The position numbers and the translations under genes are program-made. Under the pieces are notes generated by a model, which saw nothing but the letters and a program-made list of their open reading frames with translations, made no database searches and was not told the DNA's origin. A stretch of 64,000 bases of DNA from JBBIQH01 sp964475945. GTDB lineage: Archaea > Thermoproteota > Nitrososphaeria > Nitrososphaerales > Nitrosocaldaceae. Positions 44,647 to 53,884 of this stretch are shown here, in pieces. The stretch's first letter is position 1; each line of letters begins with the position of its first letter. Location of the stretch: NCBI GenBank assembly GCA_964475945.1, contig CAYYYF010000004.1, positions 14,679 through 78,678 on the forward strand, given 5' to 3'.

Positions 44647-45483
44647 ATGCCATGGATTAATATGCGTAACATTATTGATCTAAGAGTAACACTTGAGAGT
44701 GGGCAGGTATTCCTATGGTATGAGATTAAAGGTAACTACTACATAATACATGGGAGCAATGTATTAAAGGTAAGGGTAGATGATGATAATTTAACATATG
44801 ACTCTATGCCAAGTAAAGTTAACGTGGAGGAGTTCTTTAGGCTAGATGATGATATACATAAGATAAATAATAGTATAGCAAGGGATGAGTTGATAAGGAA
44901 GGCAATAGAGGAGTTCTATGGGTTAAGGTTGCTTAGGCAGGAGCCATTCCAGTGCATGATCTCATTCATATCAGCAACCAATACCAGCATAAGGCATATT
45001 ACAAGTATGCTTGGTAAACTATGTAGAAGGTTTGGTGCATGCATAGAGTTCGATGGACTAAGATTTTACACATTCCCAGATGCAAAGGCAATAGCATCAG
45101 CAAGTATCAATGAGTTATGCTCATGCTCTCTAGGCTATAGGGCAAGGTATATCAAGCATGCTAGTAGTGAGTATCCTAGCATGGATGTTGAGTATCTAAA
45201 GAAGGCTAGTTATAATGATGCAAGGGATATACTCTTAAGCATACCTGGTATAGGTAGCAAGGTTGCAGATTGCATACTGCTATTTGCATTGGAGCATGTA
45301 GAAGCATTCCCTATAGATGTTTGGATATCTAGAGTAGTAGCAAGATACTATAATCATATTGTAAAGGGTAGGTTAACAGCAGGAAAGTATATGTATGTAG
45401 CAGATGCCATGAGGGCATACTTTGGTATCTATGCAGGTTATGCACAGCAGTATCTATACTGCTATGCTAGAAGGCACTTGTGA
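44647..45483 (+). CDS. ogg: 8-oxoguanine DNA glycosylase (Ogg1 type)
   Basis: The 278-residue protein removes oxidised guanine from DNA. The helix-hairpin-helix motif LLSIPGIGSKVADC carries the catalytic lysine near residue 205, and the catalytic aspartate lies in FPIDVWIS about 20 residues later. The N-terminal beta domain (LESGQVFLWYEI) and LRQEPFQCMISFISATNTSI match the Ogg1 branch of the HhH-GPD family. tRNA-Arg lies 36 bases downstream. Confidence 0.93.
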   Translation: MPWINMRNIIDLRVTLESGQVFLWYEIKGNYYIIHGSNVLKVRVDDDNLTYDSMPSKVNVEEFFRLDDDIHKINNSIARDELIRKAIEEFYGLRLLRQEPFQCMISFISATNTSIRHITSMLGKLCRRFGACIEFDGLRFYTFPDAKAIASASINELCSCSLGYRARYIKHASSEYPSMDVEYLKKASYNDARDILLSIPGIGSKVADCILLFALEHVEAFPIDVWISRVVARYYNHIVKGRLTAGKYMYVADAMRAYFGIYAGYAQQYLYCYARRHL

Positions 45484-45519
45484 TAATATTAATAAAAGCA
45501 ACTCTTGTTATAGATTAAA

Positions 45520-45594
45520 GGGCCCGTAGCTCAGCATGGATAGAGTGCCTGCCTTCTAAGCAGGTGGTCGTGGGATCGAAGCCCACCGGGCCCG
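45520..45594 (+). tRNA. tRNA-Arg (TCT)
   Basis: Acceptor GGGCCCG pairs with CGGGCCC (45587-45593), with discriminator G. The anticodon loop CTTCTAA gives TCT, which reads AGA/AGG, the most used arginine codons in this genome. The T arm GTGGG/CCCAC encloses ATCGAAG. No intron is present. Confidence 0.94.
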
Positions 45595-45640
45595 TTAATG
45601 TATTGATAAACTTATTAACTTTAATCAAGTAGAGAGTAGC

Positions 45641-46057
45641 ATGAGTTATAGGATGCTTGAGCATATGACAGATGCACTTATAGAGGTAGAGGCTGATACG
45701 CTAGAGCAGGCATTTGAGTTGGCAGCAAGGGCGCTTGTAGATGTTATGATAGATGTTAGCAAGGTTGATGCTAGGCAGGAGTTGGATATAGATGTTGATG
45801 GCCATGATTTTGAGAGCTTACTATATAACTGGTTGGAGCATGTTATGATAATACTTGTAAGTGATCATATAGCATTGAGTAGATTCAAGGTTAGAATAGA
45901 ACAGGATAGAGGGTATAGGTTGCATGCTAAGGCATATGGGGAGCCATTGGATCTTGAGAAGCATAACTACAAGGTTGAGATAAAAGGTGTAACGTATCAT
46001 ATGATGAGTATAGGGTATGATAGCAAGTATAGATTAACATTCCTCCTTGATCTATAA
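45641..46057 (+). CDS. archease (RtcB cofactor)
   Basis: The 138-residue protein speeds up and broadens the RNA ligase RtcB, which joins tRNA exons after intron removal. The metal-binding start RMLEHMTDALIEVEAD and the ending GVTYHMMSIGYDSKYRLTFLLDL match the family; here the motif reads HMTDA instead of the more common HTADI. The intron-containing tRNA-Gln in this window is a direct example of its likely substrate. It follows tRNA-Arg. Confidence 0.9.
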   Translation: MSYRMLEHMTDALIEVEADTLEQAFELAARALVDVMIDVSKVDARQELDIDVDGHDFESLLYNWLEHVMIILVSDHIALSRFKVRIEQDRGYRLHAKAYGEPLDLEKHNYKVEIKGVTYHMMSIGYDSKYRLTFLLDL

Positions 46058-46094
46058 ATAAAATATTATATGCGAGTGTTGTGAATACTTAACT

Positions 46095-46514
46095 ATGGAG
46101 AGGGACCCAGAGTTAGAGAGGATTATGGAGAAGAGGCTCAAGGAGATGATGGAGCAGGCAAAGGGGAATAGTAGAGCCTCTACAGGAGCAAGGATAATAG
46201 AGTTGAGTGAGAGGGATTTTGACGATGTTATAAACAGTAGTAAACCTGTTATAGTAGACTTCTGGGCAAGCTGGTGCGGCCCATGCCAGTTCATGCTCCC
46301 TATATTCGATAGGTTAGCAAGGGTATATGGTGATAGGATGGTATTTGCTAGGCTTAATGTCGATGAGAACCAAGCAGTGGCAGCAAGGTATGATGTATAT
46401 GCTATACCAACCTTTATAGTATTCAAGGATGGCAGACCTATAGATAGGGCTGTGGGTGCTATTGGAGAGATAGGGCTTGAGAAGCTGATAAGGAAGAATA
46501 TAGGCAATAATTAA
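46095..46514 (+). CDS. trxA: thioredoxin
   Basis: The 139-residue protein has the redox motif WASWCGPC near residue 60 and the cis-proline loop AIPTFIVFKDG. Before the thioredoxin fold there is a charged extension of about 40 residues (RIMEKRLKEMMEQAK), as in several archaeal thioredoxins. It keeps cytosolic disulfides reduced. It lies 37 bases after archease in the same direction. Confidence 0.93.
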   Translation: MERDPELERIMEKRLKEMMEQAKGNSRASTGARIIELSERDFDDVINSSKPVIVDFWASWCGPCQFMLPIFDRLARVYGDRMVFARLNVDENQAVAARYDVYAIPTFIVFKDGRPIDRAVGAIGEIGLEKLIRKNIGNN

Positions 46515-46550
46515 TTAACTATCATTTATGTTAAGATAATCTAGTTATCT

Positions 46551-47675
46551 ATGTATCAGATTACACTATATCATTATTTAGACATGTCAAAAAAAATGGT
46601 TAAGATATATATAGTCTTTCTGACTATTAAATCAATCAGACTAGTTACTGCACTTATAACAGCTATAACTCTAACTAGTATACTAGTAGTATATACAGGT
46701 AATCACTTCAATAGCAATAAAGAAGGCGTATATATCTCAACTATGCATGATAGTATAAAAGGATCTGAGATAGATCCTGCTAAGTTCCTTACCAACTTTG
46801 AGTATGGGCAAGTCTCTATACTTGATGATGGGACTATTTTAAGAGTTTACCATAACTGTAGAGGATGTTAGACTAGAGATCGCTCCTAATATATACTTTG
46901 ATGCTTGGATATATAATGGCAGTATACCAGGTCCAACATTAAGGGCCACTGAAGGAGATAGAGTTAGGGTTACATTCATTAACAATGGATCACATCCCCA
47001 TACAATACACTTCCATGGTAAACATCCAGCAGAGATGGATGGCTCTCTAATATTCGTTCCCCCAGTGGAAGATTTGTATATGAGTTTACGGCAGAACCAT
47101 TTGGATTTGGATTACACCTTTATCACTGCCATGTTCCTCATAGCAGAGCATATAAATAGAGGGTTATATGGTGCCTTTATAATAGACCCAAAGATACCAA
47201 GACCTCCAGCAAAGGAGATGGTCATGGTATTGAATGGTTATGATACAGATTTCGATAAAGAGAATAACTTCTATACTGTAAACGGTATACCATTCTATTA
47301 CATACATAATCCAATAGAGATAAAGGCGAGCATGTTAGGATTTATCTTGTAAATATGCTTGAGTTTGATCTTATAAATAATTTTCACCTCCATGGTGATC
47401 TATTTAAACTTTATAGAACTGGCACTAGTCTTATGCCTCATGAGATTACAGCCATGGTTACTATGAGTCAAGGAGAGAGGGCTATCCTTGAATTTAAGTA
47501 TTATTATCCAGGGCTTTACATGTTCCATGCACATGTGATAGAGTTCTCTGATAAAGGCTGGATGGGTTTCTTCAAGGTAGTAGAAGATGATGATAATACT
47601 GTTGTCGATGATATAACTGGAGACCCTGATGATAAAAAAGATGATAGCGCCGATGTTAATGATGATAATTATTAA
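46551..47675 (+). pseudogene. multicopper oxidase, broken by at least four frameshifts
   Basis: A signal-anchor start (from ATG 46584) leads into typical multicopper oxidase sequence that changes frame near 46840, 47066, 47139 and 47326. Copper ligands can still be seen across the frames: HPHTIHFHG, LHLYHCHVP, NNFHLHGD and MFHAHV. Reading frames alternate, so no single intact product is possible. Intact relatives beside ZIP transporters are common in ammonia-oxidising archaea and may oxidise copper or nitrogen compounds. Neighbouring genes are intact, so local decay is more likely than general sequencing error. The downstream ZIP gene is also broken. Confidence 0.85.
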
Positions 47676-47696
47676 CATACTGACTAGTGAAGGTAT

Positions 47697-48169
47697 ATGA
47701 ATACTAGAAGAGTAATACTAGCAATTATACCTATACTACTTACCTTATATATTGCGTATACAGTAGCCATTGGTATAGGTTTACATAACCTTGAAGGATT
47801 AGCAATAGGCGCAGCATTGGCAATAGGAGAGGTAGCATTATCAAAGTTCTTAGTTATATGATTTACAATACATAATGTGACAGAAGGTATTGCTATAGTA
47901 GCACCACTGGCCAACATTAGAGTAAAGGCGGTGCATTTTATAATACTAGCTATTATAGCTGGTGCATCAACTATATTTGGAGGATGGATAGGCAGTCTCA
48001 TAAATATACCTATAGCATCAGCTATATTCCTTGCTATTGGAGTAGGAGCTGTGCTTCAAGTCATATATGTTAGATTGATGATAAGAATGTAAAGATACTA
48101 TCTACTCATAATGCGGCTGGATTCATTACAAGCATGTTGATAATGTGCTTGACAGGATTGTTTGTATAG
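47697..48169 (+). pseudogene. ZIP-family metal transporter, broken
   Basis: The frame starts at ATG 47697. It carries the ZIP metal motif HNLEGLAIGAAL, then a TGA at 47859-47861, where a glycine codon is expected, and continues with HNVTEGIAI. A later frameshift near 48090 leads to the final membrane segment STHNAAGFITSMLIM, ending at TAG 48167-48169. The first membrane segments of the family are also missing. With the multicopper oxidase before it, this is a decayed metal cassette. Confidence 0.82.
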
Positions 48170-48179
48170 TCTTTAAAGA

Positions 48180-49964
48180 CTAGAGGTAGCCATACAATGG
48201 GTCAAGCTTGCGCCTTATCTTTGCTATCTCATCCAAGAGTGCCAACTCCTCTTGGCTAAGCCTATGCTTGAACCTCTCTACTAGCATCTTGTAGTGCTGT
48301 GCTGGAGGTAGTGTGTATAGTATATCCCCTTCCTTTATCTGCCTCCCAATAGTAGGCTCGTTCATAGAGACTGCTACCTGCATACCCTTCCTAGCCTCAT
48401 CTATGCTCTTCCCCTTATCCTGTATCTGATGTATGCTCCCTACATCCATACCTTCAGCATTCATAACTTGGCTCTTCTGTCTTAACCTGCCTTCAATAAC
48501 CTCAACACCAAAGACTGCTGGATTGCTCCTCCTGAATACAAAGCCCTTCATCACACTGAACTTGCATGGTTGCACGAGTGATGCAAATATACTACTCTCC
48601 TCCCTCTCCCTCTCATAACTAACCCATTGCCTGTAAGACTCTACAAGGGTATAGATTACCTTATCATGGAATATCTTTACGCCTTTAGCCTCTGCTTCTT
48701 GCTCAGCATCCTGTAGAATCTTGGTATTGAATGCTAATACTACACCTAGATACCTATCCCTCTCCTTCACTGTAGCAGCCTCTATAATATCCCTCTTTGT
48801 AACACTCCCTATATCTGCTATCCTTATAGGTATACCTTCCTTCTTCAGCATATCAACTATAGCCTCCAGTGAGCCTAGGGTATCACACTTTAATACAACA
48901 CCAACCTTATCAGTGCTTATAACTAGAGCATTAACCTCACTCTGTAACTGCTCCTTTAACTGCTCTATGCTACTGCTATCCCTTATAACATAGAACTGGC
49001 TCCCTGCTAATACTCCCTCTATATCTTGCGAGTGTGATGCTACCTTTACACCTACTGCAGCATGTACCTCACTTACCCTTATGAACTTGTCTCTAGGGTC
49101 TCTCATCTCATCCAATGGCTTTGGGAGTAGAAGAGCCTTAACCTTTGTTATTACCACACCATCCCTCTTAACCAGCATTATATCATCCCCTTCCCTTAGA
49201 CTACCATCTAGAAGGATAAGGTTTGCTGTGAAACCTAGCCCATGCTCCTCCTTCACCTCAAGCACTATACCCTTGCCCTGATCACTCACCTCAAGCCTCT
49301 TAAGCATGTACTGCTGCACTAGACCTACAAGCACAGCAAGTAGCTCAGGTATACCCTCCCCAGTCCTTGCACTTACAGGTACTATAGCAACCTCTCTAGT
49401 AAAATCCTTAACCCTATAGAATGCCTCTCCCCTTAATCCTAGCCTTGAGAGTGAGCCTAGGAGTGAGTATATCCTGTTATCCAACTCATCGATAACTGCC
49501 TTATCCTGATTCTTCAGAGAGTTCAGCAGCAGCATATCATTGCTACTCCTCCATCCAGGTAGGGTATCCAACTTGTTCAGTGCTATAAGGAATGGTACCT
49601 TCCTCCTCTTCAGTATATCTATGCTCTCATAGGTCTGGGCCTCAAAGCCCCTGTTTATATCAACAACTACTATTGCAATATCTGCTGCAGATCCTCCCCT
49701 AACCCTTAGGTTAACAAATGCTTCATGCCCAGGTGTATCTATAACAAGTAAGCCTGGGACCTTAACATCTGCACCAAATTTAGCAAATAAAGGGCCACAG
49801 ATCTCCTTTATAGTATCAATAGGGAAGAAGCTTGCACCTATATGCTGTGTTATACCCCCAGCCTCCCTTGCTTGCACTGCACTACCCCTTATCCTATCAA
49901 GTAGGGATGTCTTACCAGCATCAACATGCCCTAGCACTACAACAACAGGCTGTCTTATAGGCAT
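48180..49964 (-). CDS. infB: translation initiation factor aIF5B (IF2 family)
   Basis: The 594-residue GTPase joins ribosomal subunits at initiation. G1 GHVDAGKT, G3 DTPGHE and G4 NKLD are intact, and the later domains contain TPVSARTGEGIPEL-like and KFSVMKGFVFRRSNPAVFG blocks. There is no intein, unlike in some archaeal homologues. It is the last gene of the conserved archaeal unit eL8-eS28-eL24-ndk-aIF5B on this strand. Confidence 0.95.
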   Translation of the reverse strand: MPIRQPVVVVLGHVDAGKTSLLDRIRGSAVQAREAGGITQHIGASFFPIDTIKEICGPLFAKFGADVKVPGLLVIDTPGHEAFVNLRVRGGSAADIAIVVVDINRGFEAQTYESIDILKRRKVPFLIALNKLDTLPGWRSSNDMLLLNSLKNQDKAVIDELDNRIYSLLGSLSRLGLRGEAFYRVKDFTREVAIVPVSARTGEGIPELLAVLVGLVQQYMLKRLEVSDQGKGIVLEVKEEHGLGFTANLILLDGSLREGDDIMLVKRDGVVITKVKALLLPKPLDEMRDPRDKFIRVSEVHAAVGVKVASHSQDIEGVLAGSQFYVIRDSSSIEQLKEQLQSEVNALVISTDKVGVVLKCDTLGSLEAIVDMLKKEGIPIRIADIGSVTKRDIIEAATVKERDRYLGVVLAFNTKILQDAEQEAEAKGVKIFHDKVIYTLVESYRQWVSYEREREESSIFASLVQPCKFSVMKGFVFRRSNPAVFGVEVIEGRLRQKSQVMNAEGMDVGSIHQIQDKGKSIDEARKGMQVAVSMNEPTIGRQIKEGDILYTLPPAQHYKMLVERFKHRLSQEELALLDEIAKIRRKLDPLYGYL

Positions 49965-49990
49965 CTTTACACACCATGCAATTATTGCAG

Positions 49991-50428
49991 TTACAGGTTA
50001 TTTGCATCATAATCCTTGAAGATAACCTTAACCTCCCTTAGGAAGCTCTCTAATGAGTCACTTGCATGTATTGCATTCTCTGTTATATTAGAGCCATACA
50101 TGTATCTTATAGTATCCTTCTCCGCCTTCCTTGGGTCTGTTGCGCCTATTATACTCCTAACCCTTACTATAACATCATCACCATTACCCTCTATAACAGC
50201 AGCTACTATTGGACCAGAGGTTATGAAATCAACCAACTCATTGAAGAATGGTTTGCTGCTATGTATAGAGTAAAATTCTCTAGCCTCCTCTTTACTTAAT
50301 CTAAGCATCTTAAGCATCCTTATACTGAAGCCTTGATCCTCAAATATCTTAAGTATAGACCCTATAGCATTCTTCCTTACCGCATCTGGCTTTATCAGTA
50401 TTAAGGTTCTATTTATACTCATATTCAC
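49991..50428 (-). CDS. ndk: nucleoside diphosphate kinase
   Basis: The 145-residue protein exchanges phosphate between nucleoside di- and triphosphates. The start RTLILIKPDAVRKN, the RSIIGATDPRKAE loop and the ENAIHASDS segment with the active-site histidine are all present. It follows rpl24e by 48 bases and precedes aIF5B by 26. Confidence 0.95.
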   Translation of the reverse strand: MNMSINRTLILIKPDAVRKNAIGSILKIFEDQGFSIRMLKMLRLSKEEAREFYSIHSSKPFFNELVDFITSGPIVAAVIEGNGDDVIVRVRSIIGATDPRKAEKDTIRYMYGSNITENAIHASDSLESFLREVKVIFKDYDANNL

Positions 50429-50476
50429 TCATGATATGATAAGCATCAATTAATTCCTTACTATATAAATAATTGA

Positions 50477-50692
50477 TTACCTTGCCTTTACCTTTATCCC
50501 ACCCTTAACATACCTCCTAGTCCACTTTAACCTCCTTGGATCTCTCTTAAGAACGAACATATTCTTCCAGCACTTGCTTGAGCATAGGTAAAGCATTGAA
50601 CCATCGTTCTTAACAAATACTCTACCATGCCCAGGTTTGATCTGATTGCCACAGAATGAGCATGGTTTACTGCTAGCACTCATACCAGACAC
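50477..50692 (-). CDS. rpl24e: ribosomal protein eL24
   Basis: The 71-residue protein carries the zinc motif CSFCGNQIKPGHGRVFVKNDG and the second pair CSSKCWKN. LKRDPRRLKWTR is typical of eL24. It lies in the conserved translation operon between eS28 and ndk. Confidence 0.95.
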   Translation of the reverse strand: MSGMSASSKPCSFCGNQIKPGHGRVFVKNDGSMLYLCSSKCWKNMFVLKRDPRRLKWTRRYVKGGIKVKAR

Positions 50693-50699
50693 CCTTTAC

Positions 50700-50909
50700 C
50701 TACTGTATCTTCCTAGCTTCTCTCTCAGTCTCCCTTAGCATCAGTACATCACCTAACCTTACTGCACCTTTAACATTCCTTGCTATTATCCTACCTCTAT
50801 CCTTACCCTCAAGTATCCTAACCCTTACCTGTGTTATCTCTCCAGCAATACCTGTCCTCCCGACTATCTGTATAACCTCAGCAGGGGTTAGCTTCTCTTC
50901 CTTGCTCAT
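50700..50909 (-). CDS. rps28e: ribosomal protein eS28
   Basis: The protein starts MSKEEKLTPAEVIQIVGRTGI and ends LRETEREARKIQ, with the S28 signature RGRIIARNVKGAVRLGD inside. An ATG at 50909 is used; a GTG three codons upstream is also in frame. A GGTGATTG sequence just upstream resembles a Shine-Dalgarno site for internal genes of the operon. Confidence 0.94.
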   Translation of the reverse strand: MSKEEKLTPAEVIQIVGRTGIAGEITQVRVRILEGKDRGRIIARNVKGAVRLGDVLMLRETEREARKIQ

Positions 50910-50927
50910 TACAATCACCTCTTCTAC

Positions 50928-51302
50928 CTACTTCTTCATACTCCTTATTGTATTTACTATCTGCTCCACTGCTTGTTTAGCATCTCCAGCATCTACTATG
51001 CATGCTGCAGCAACTGCTACATCTATACCTACTGCTTCTCCTAATTGCTTCTTACTTGGCACATATACATAAGGGGTATTACGCTCCTCACATAGGATTG
51101 GTAGATGAGCAACAACCTCTGGGGGCTCAACATCCTCCGCTATTATAACCAGTTTTGCTATACCTCTCTCCACAGCCTTTGTAGTCTCATTCGTGCCTCT
51201 CTTAACCTTCCCGCTATCCTTAGCACTCCTTACAGCCTCATACACCAACTTTATCATCTCCTTTGGTACATCAAACTTTACATAGTATGGCTTACTCATC
51301 AT
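50928..51302 (-). CDS. rpl7ae: ribosomal protein eL8 (L7Ae)
   Basis: The 124-residue protein binds kink-turns in rRNA, box C/D and H/ACA RNAs and RNase P RNA. The signature KRGTNETTKAVERGIAKLVIIAEDVEPPEV is present. It is the first gene of the eL8-eS28-eL24-ndk-aIF5B unit. GGGTGATA lies just before the ATG at 51302, as a probable ribosome binding site. Confidence 0.95.
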   Translation of the reverse strand: MMSKPYYVKFDVPKEMIKLVYEAVRSAKDSGKVKRGTNETTKAVERGIAKLVIIAEDVEPPEVVAHLPILCEERNTPYVYVPSKKQLGEAVGIDVAVAAACIVDAGDAKQAVEQIVNTIRSMKK

Positions 51303-51394
51303 TATCACCCTTTGGGATCATCCTATATACCATCTTTGGGGCCTCTTAAAAATCTTTGTAAGCCTATATATTAAATAGGATGGTGTAGTAATTT

Positions 51395-52120
51395 ATGAAT
51401 GTAAGGTATGCTAGCGATGATGAGGTTAGGTATGCAATAAGCAGTAACCCTAGAGCAAAGGCTATACTCCCTATAGGCTCGCTTGAGCAGCATGGCATGC
51501 ACTTGCCATTATCAACTGATACCATGATAGCAGAGTATATTGCATCAAAGGTAGGGGAGAGGCTTAATGCGCTTGTATTACCTCCAGTAAACTATGGCAT
51601 ATCATATGAGCATAGGCCATTATTCAACATAAGCATAGGCAGCATTACTCTAGCAAGGATGATAGAGGATATCTGCTCCTCCCTTGTATACAATGGTGTA
51701 AAGAGGATAATCATACTTAACGGGCACTACGGTAATGAACATGCAATACTCTCGTGCATAAAGGAGATAAGCACAAGGTATAAGGTTATGCTTGCAAGTA
51801 TACCATATTGGATATTCATAGATGGGAGTGATCATGCTGGGATTAAGGAGACTTCGCTCATGCTTGCCATAGACTCCAAGGTTGTAAGGGTAGATAAGGT
51901 AAGAAATGGCAAGGATCTTGCTAAGGGTATAGCATTGGAGAATATTACCCTATTAGAGGGCTCAATAGTAAGGTTAACAGGTAATGGTATAGTAGGGGAT
52001 GCAAGCAAGGCAGATGTGCATAAGGGTAGAGAGATGCTTAACATAATAATAGATGGTATAGTTGAGGCTATAAGTGCACTTGAGAGCATGTATGAGCAGT
52101 ATTTAAATGAAAAGAGTTAA
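51395..52120 (+). CDS. creatininase-family amidohydrolase
   Basis: The 241-residue protein has the metal-binding signatures of the family: GSLEQHGMHLPLSTDT near residue 28, NGHYGNEH near 108 and SDHAGIKETSLM near 148. Archaeal members include FAPy deformylases of the F420/riboflavin pathway (ArfB) and other amidases. Which one applies cannot be decided from the sequence alone, although thaumarchaea make F420. It overlaps the upstream extension of the Sm gene that follows. Confidence 0.88.
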   Translation: MNVRYASDDEVRYAISSNPRAKAILPIGSLEQHGMHLPLSTDTMIAEYIASKVGERLNALVLPPVNYGISYEHRPLFNISIGSITLARMIEDICSSLVYNGVKRIIILNGHYGNEHAILSCIKEISTRYKVMLASIPYWIFIDGSDHAGIKETSLMLAIDSKVVRVDKVRNGKDLAKGIALENITLLEGSIVRLTGNGIVGDASKADVHKGREMLNIIIDGIVEAISALESMYEQYLNEKS

Positions 52121-52157
52121 TTTGATATATGCAAGAGTAGAAGGTAATGTGATAGAC

Positions 52158-52382
52158 ATGTCGGTAGATATGGCAGTCAAGGTATTGGATGAGAGCCTTG
52201 GAGGTGTAGTGCTTATAAAGATGAAGGGTGGCAAGGTAGTGCGAGGAACTCTACTAGGCTATGATCAGCACATGAACCTGCTCCTATCTAAATCCGAGGA
52301 GATACTTGAGGATGGCAAGACAGCAGAGTTAGGCACAATAGTGGTTAGAGGAGATAATGTGGTGATGATATCACCAAAGTGA
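52158..52382 (+). CDS. Sm-like (LSm) RNA-binding protein
   Basis: The protein begins MSVDMAVKVLDES and carries Sm motif 1 (VLIKMKGGKVVRGTLLGYDQHMNLLL) and Sm motif 2 (LGTIVVRGDNVVMIS). It forms ring-shaped oligomers that bind U-rich RNA. The frame is open back to 52107 inside the creatininase gene, but the ATG at 52158 fits the family length. eL37 starts seven bases after the stop, the usual archaeal gene pair. Confidence 0.92.
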   Translation: MSVDMAVKVLDESLGGVVLIKMKGGKVVRGTLLGYDQHMNLLLSKSEEILEDGKTAELGTIVVRGDNVVMISPK

Positions 52383-52388
52383 TGAGTT

Positions 52389-52526
52389 ATGAAGGGAACC
52401 CCCTCAATGGGGAAGCATAACAAGGGCAGAGTGCATATAAGGTGCAGAAGGTGTGGAAGCAACTCCTTCCATATAAGGAAGAAGAGATGCTCAAGTTGTG
52501 GATTCCCAGATAGTAGGTTAAAGTGA
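52389..52526 (+). CDS. rpl37e: ribosomal protein eL37
   Basis: The 45-residue basic protein has the zinc knuckles CRRCGSNSFHIRKKRCSSCG. The start MKGTPSMGKHNKGRVHIRC is the usual one. It is immediately downstream of the Sm gene. Confidence 0.95.
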   Translation: MKGTPSMGKHNKGRVHIRCRRCGSNSFHIRKKRCSSCGFPDSRLK

Positions 52527-52568
52527 AAGAAGGATAAAGGATAATAGGTAGCGGTAGAGAGAAGGAGT

Positions 52569-53132
52569 ATGATAGAGGCTATAGTAGCAGCAGGGTTAGC
52601 AGGTGCAGTAACAGCATTTGCAATGCGTATGCATGATGCAAAGGATAAGAAGGAGAGTATAGAGGAGAGGATAAGGAGTAGAGTAGGTGATAGGATAAGG
52701 GAGTATAGGGAGCAAGGGAGGATAGATGAGCAGGAGTATATTTTATTAACCAATGGTAGTCTAGATACAGTAAGAAGACCAGAGGTAGCAGATACTAATA
52801 CCCTTCTTGTTAAGATACTATCTAGGCTAGATGATATACACGCAAAGATTGAGAGTAAAGGGGTAATGGTTAAGGCTAAGGATAAGGATGAGGATAATAA
52901 GTCTAAGGATAAGACTATCCCAAGGGATAAGAATAAAGGGAGATACAAGGAGAGAAGAGCAAGTATAAAGGATAGCATAGAGTTTAACACTCTTAATACT
53001 GATGCTAAAGAGGTTAATGATGGTAATAGCAGTAGCAGTAGCAGTAAAGATGATTACTTGAATGAGTTTAGTGAGATAGAGGAGTTGAAGAAGCAGATAA
53101 CTGAGATGATATCAAGGTTAGAGAAAGAGTAA
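52569..53132 (+). CDS. hypothetical with N-terminal membrane anchor
   Basis: The 187-residue protein begins with an alanine/glycine-rich hydrophobic stretch (IVAAGLAGAVTAFAM), followed by a long charged region with Lys/Asp/Arg runs, a six-serine tract and a C-terminal coiled coil (EIEELKKQITEMISRLEK). It looks like an anchored scaffold or cell-division-type adaptor, but no family is recognised. It follows rpl37e by 42 bases. Confidence 0.55.
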   Translation: MIEAIVAAGLAGAVTAFAMRMHDAKDKKESIEERIRSRVGDRIREYREQGRIDEQEYILLTNGSLDTVRRPEVADTNTLLVKILSRLDDIHAKIESKGVMVKAKDKDEDNKSKDKTIPRDKNKGRYKERRASIKDSIEFNTLNTDAKEVNDGNSSSSSSKDDYLNEFSEIEELKKQITEMISRLEKE

Positions 53133-53158
53133 TTAATCAAGCGCACAATACACCTTGC

Positions 53159-53848
53159 ATGAGCGTATATGCAGATATAGTAAACACTCTGGCAGAGTAC
53201 CTTAAGGATGGGATGGTTATAGGCTTAGGCTCAGGTAGAACAGTAAGCATGGTTCTAGACCTCCTTGCAGGTAATGGTAGAGTAAACATTAGATCATTAA
53301 GGTTTATACCATCATCACTCCAGATAAGGCTGAAGGCAGAGGCCCTTGCTCTTAATATTGTAGATGAGTCATTCATACCATGCGTGGACCTTGTATTGGA
53401 TGGTGCAGATCAGATAGATAGTAGGTTTAATATGATAAAAGGAGGTGGAGGGGCACTGCTAAGGGAGAAGGTGCTTATACATGCAGCAGAGAAGGTTATA
53501 ATATTCGCTGATAAGAGCAAGTATGCTGATAGATTAACCCTACCAATACCTATAGAGGTTCTACCCTATGCTAGGGTATATGTTGCTAAGGTGCTCAAGG
53601 ATGAGTTTAATGCAGAGGCGAGGATAAGGGTTAATGAGAGAGGCTACCCTGTTGTGACAGAGAATGGGAATATTATACTTGATACCCTGATAGATACTAA
53701 CAGGTATTATGATGGTAAGGATGGGCTTGCCGAGTTGGAGCATGAGATAAGGTGTATAGCAGGGGTTATTGAGGTAGGCCTGTTTACAAGGCATGCAGAT
53801 GTATATTACAAGATAAAGGATGATGGTATTGAGGTTATAAAGCCATAA
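53159..53848 (+). CDS. rpiA: ribose-5-phosphate isomerase A
   Basis: The 229-residue protein interconverts ribose and ribulose 5-phosphates. Visible are GLGSGRTVSMVL, the catalytic DGADQID with KGGGGALLREK, and NILDT-like ENGNIILDTL. All catalytic residues (Asp, Lys, Glu) are kept. Start at ATG 53159 gives the normal N-terminus. Confidence 0.94.
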   Translation: MSVYADIVNTLAEYLKDGMVIGLGSGRTVSMVLDLLAGNGRVNIRSLRFIPSSLQIRLKAEALALNIVDESFIPCVDLVLDGADQIDSRFNMIKGGGGALLREKVLIHAAEKVIIFADKSKYADRLTLPIPIEVLPYARVYVAKVLKDEFNAEARIRVNERGYPVVTENGNIILDTLIDTNRYYDGKDGLAELEHEIRCIAGVIEVGLFTRHADVYYKIKDDGIEVIKP

Positions 53849-53884
53849 TAATAATAAGAAAGCAGATCTCTACTTATTACTTAC

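Noticed and set aside
46551..47675. Treating the oxidase pieces as three separate genes
   Set aside because: The pieces join into one multicopper oxidase when frames are switched, and the copper motifs appear in the right order.
47684..48001. Minus-strand frame opposite the ZIP remnant
   Set aside because: The plus strand carries recognisable ZIP motifs across its breaks; the minus frame has none.
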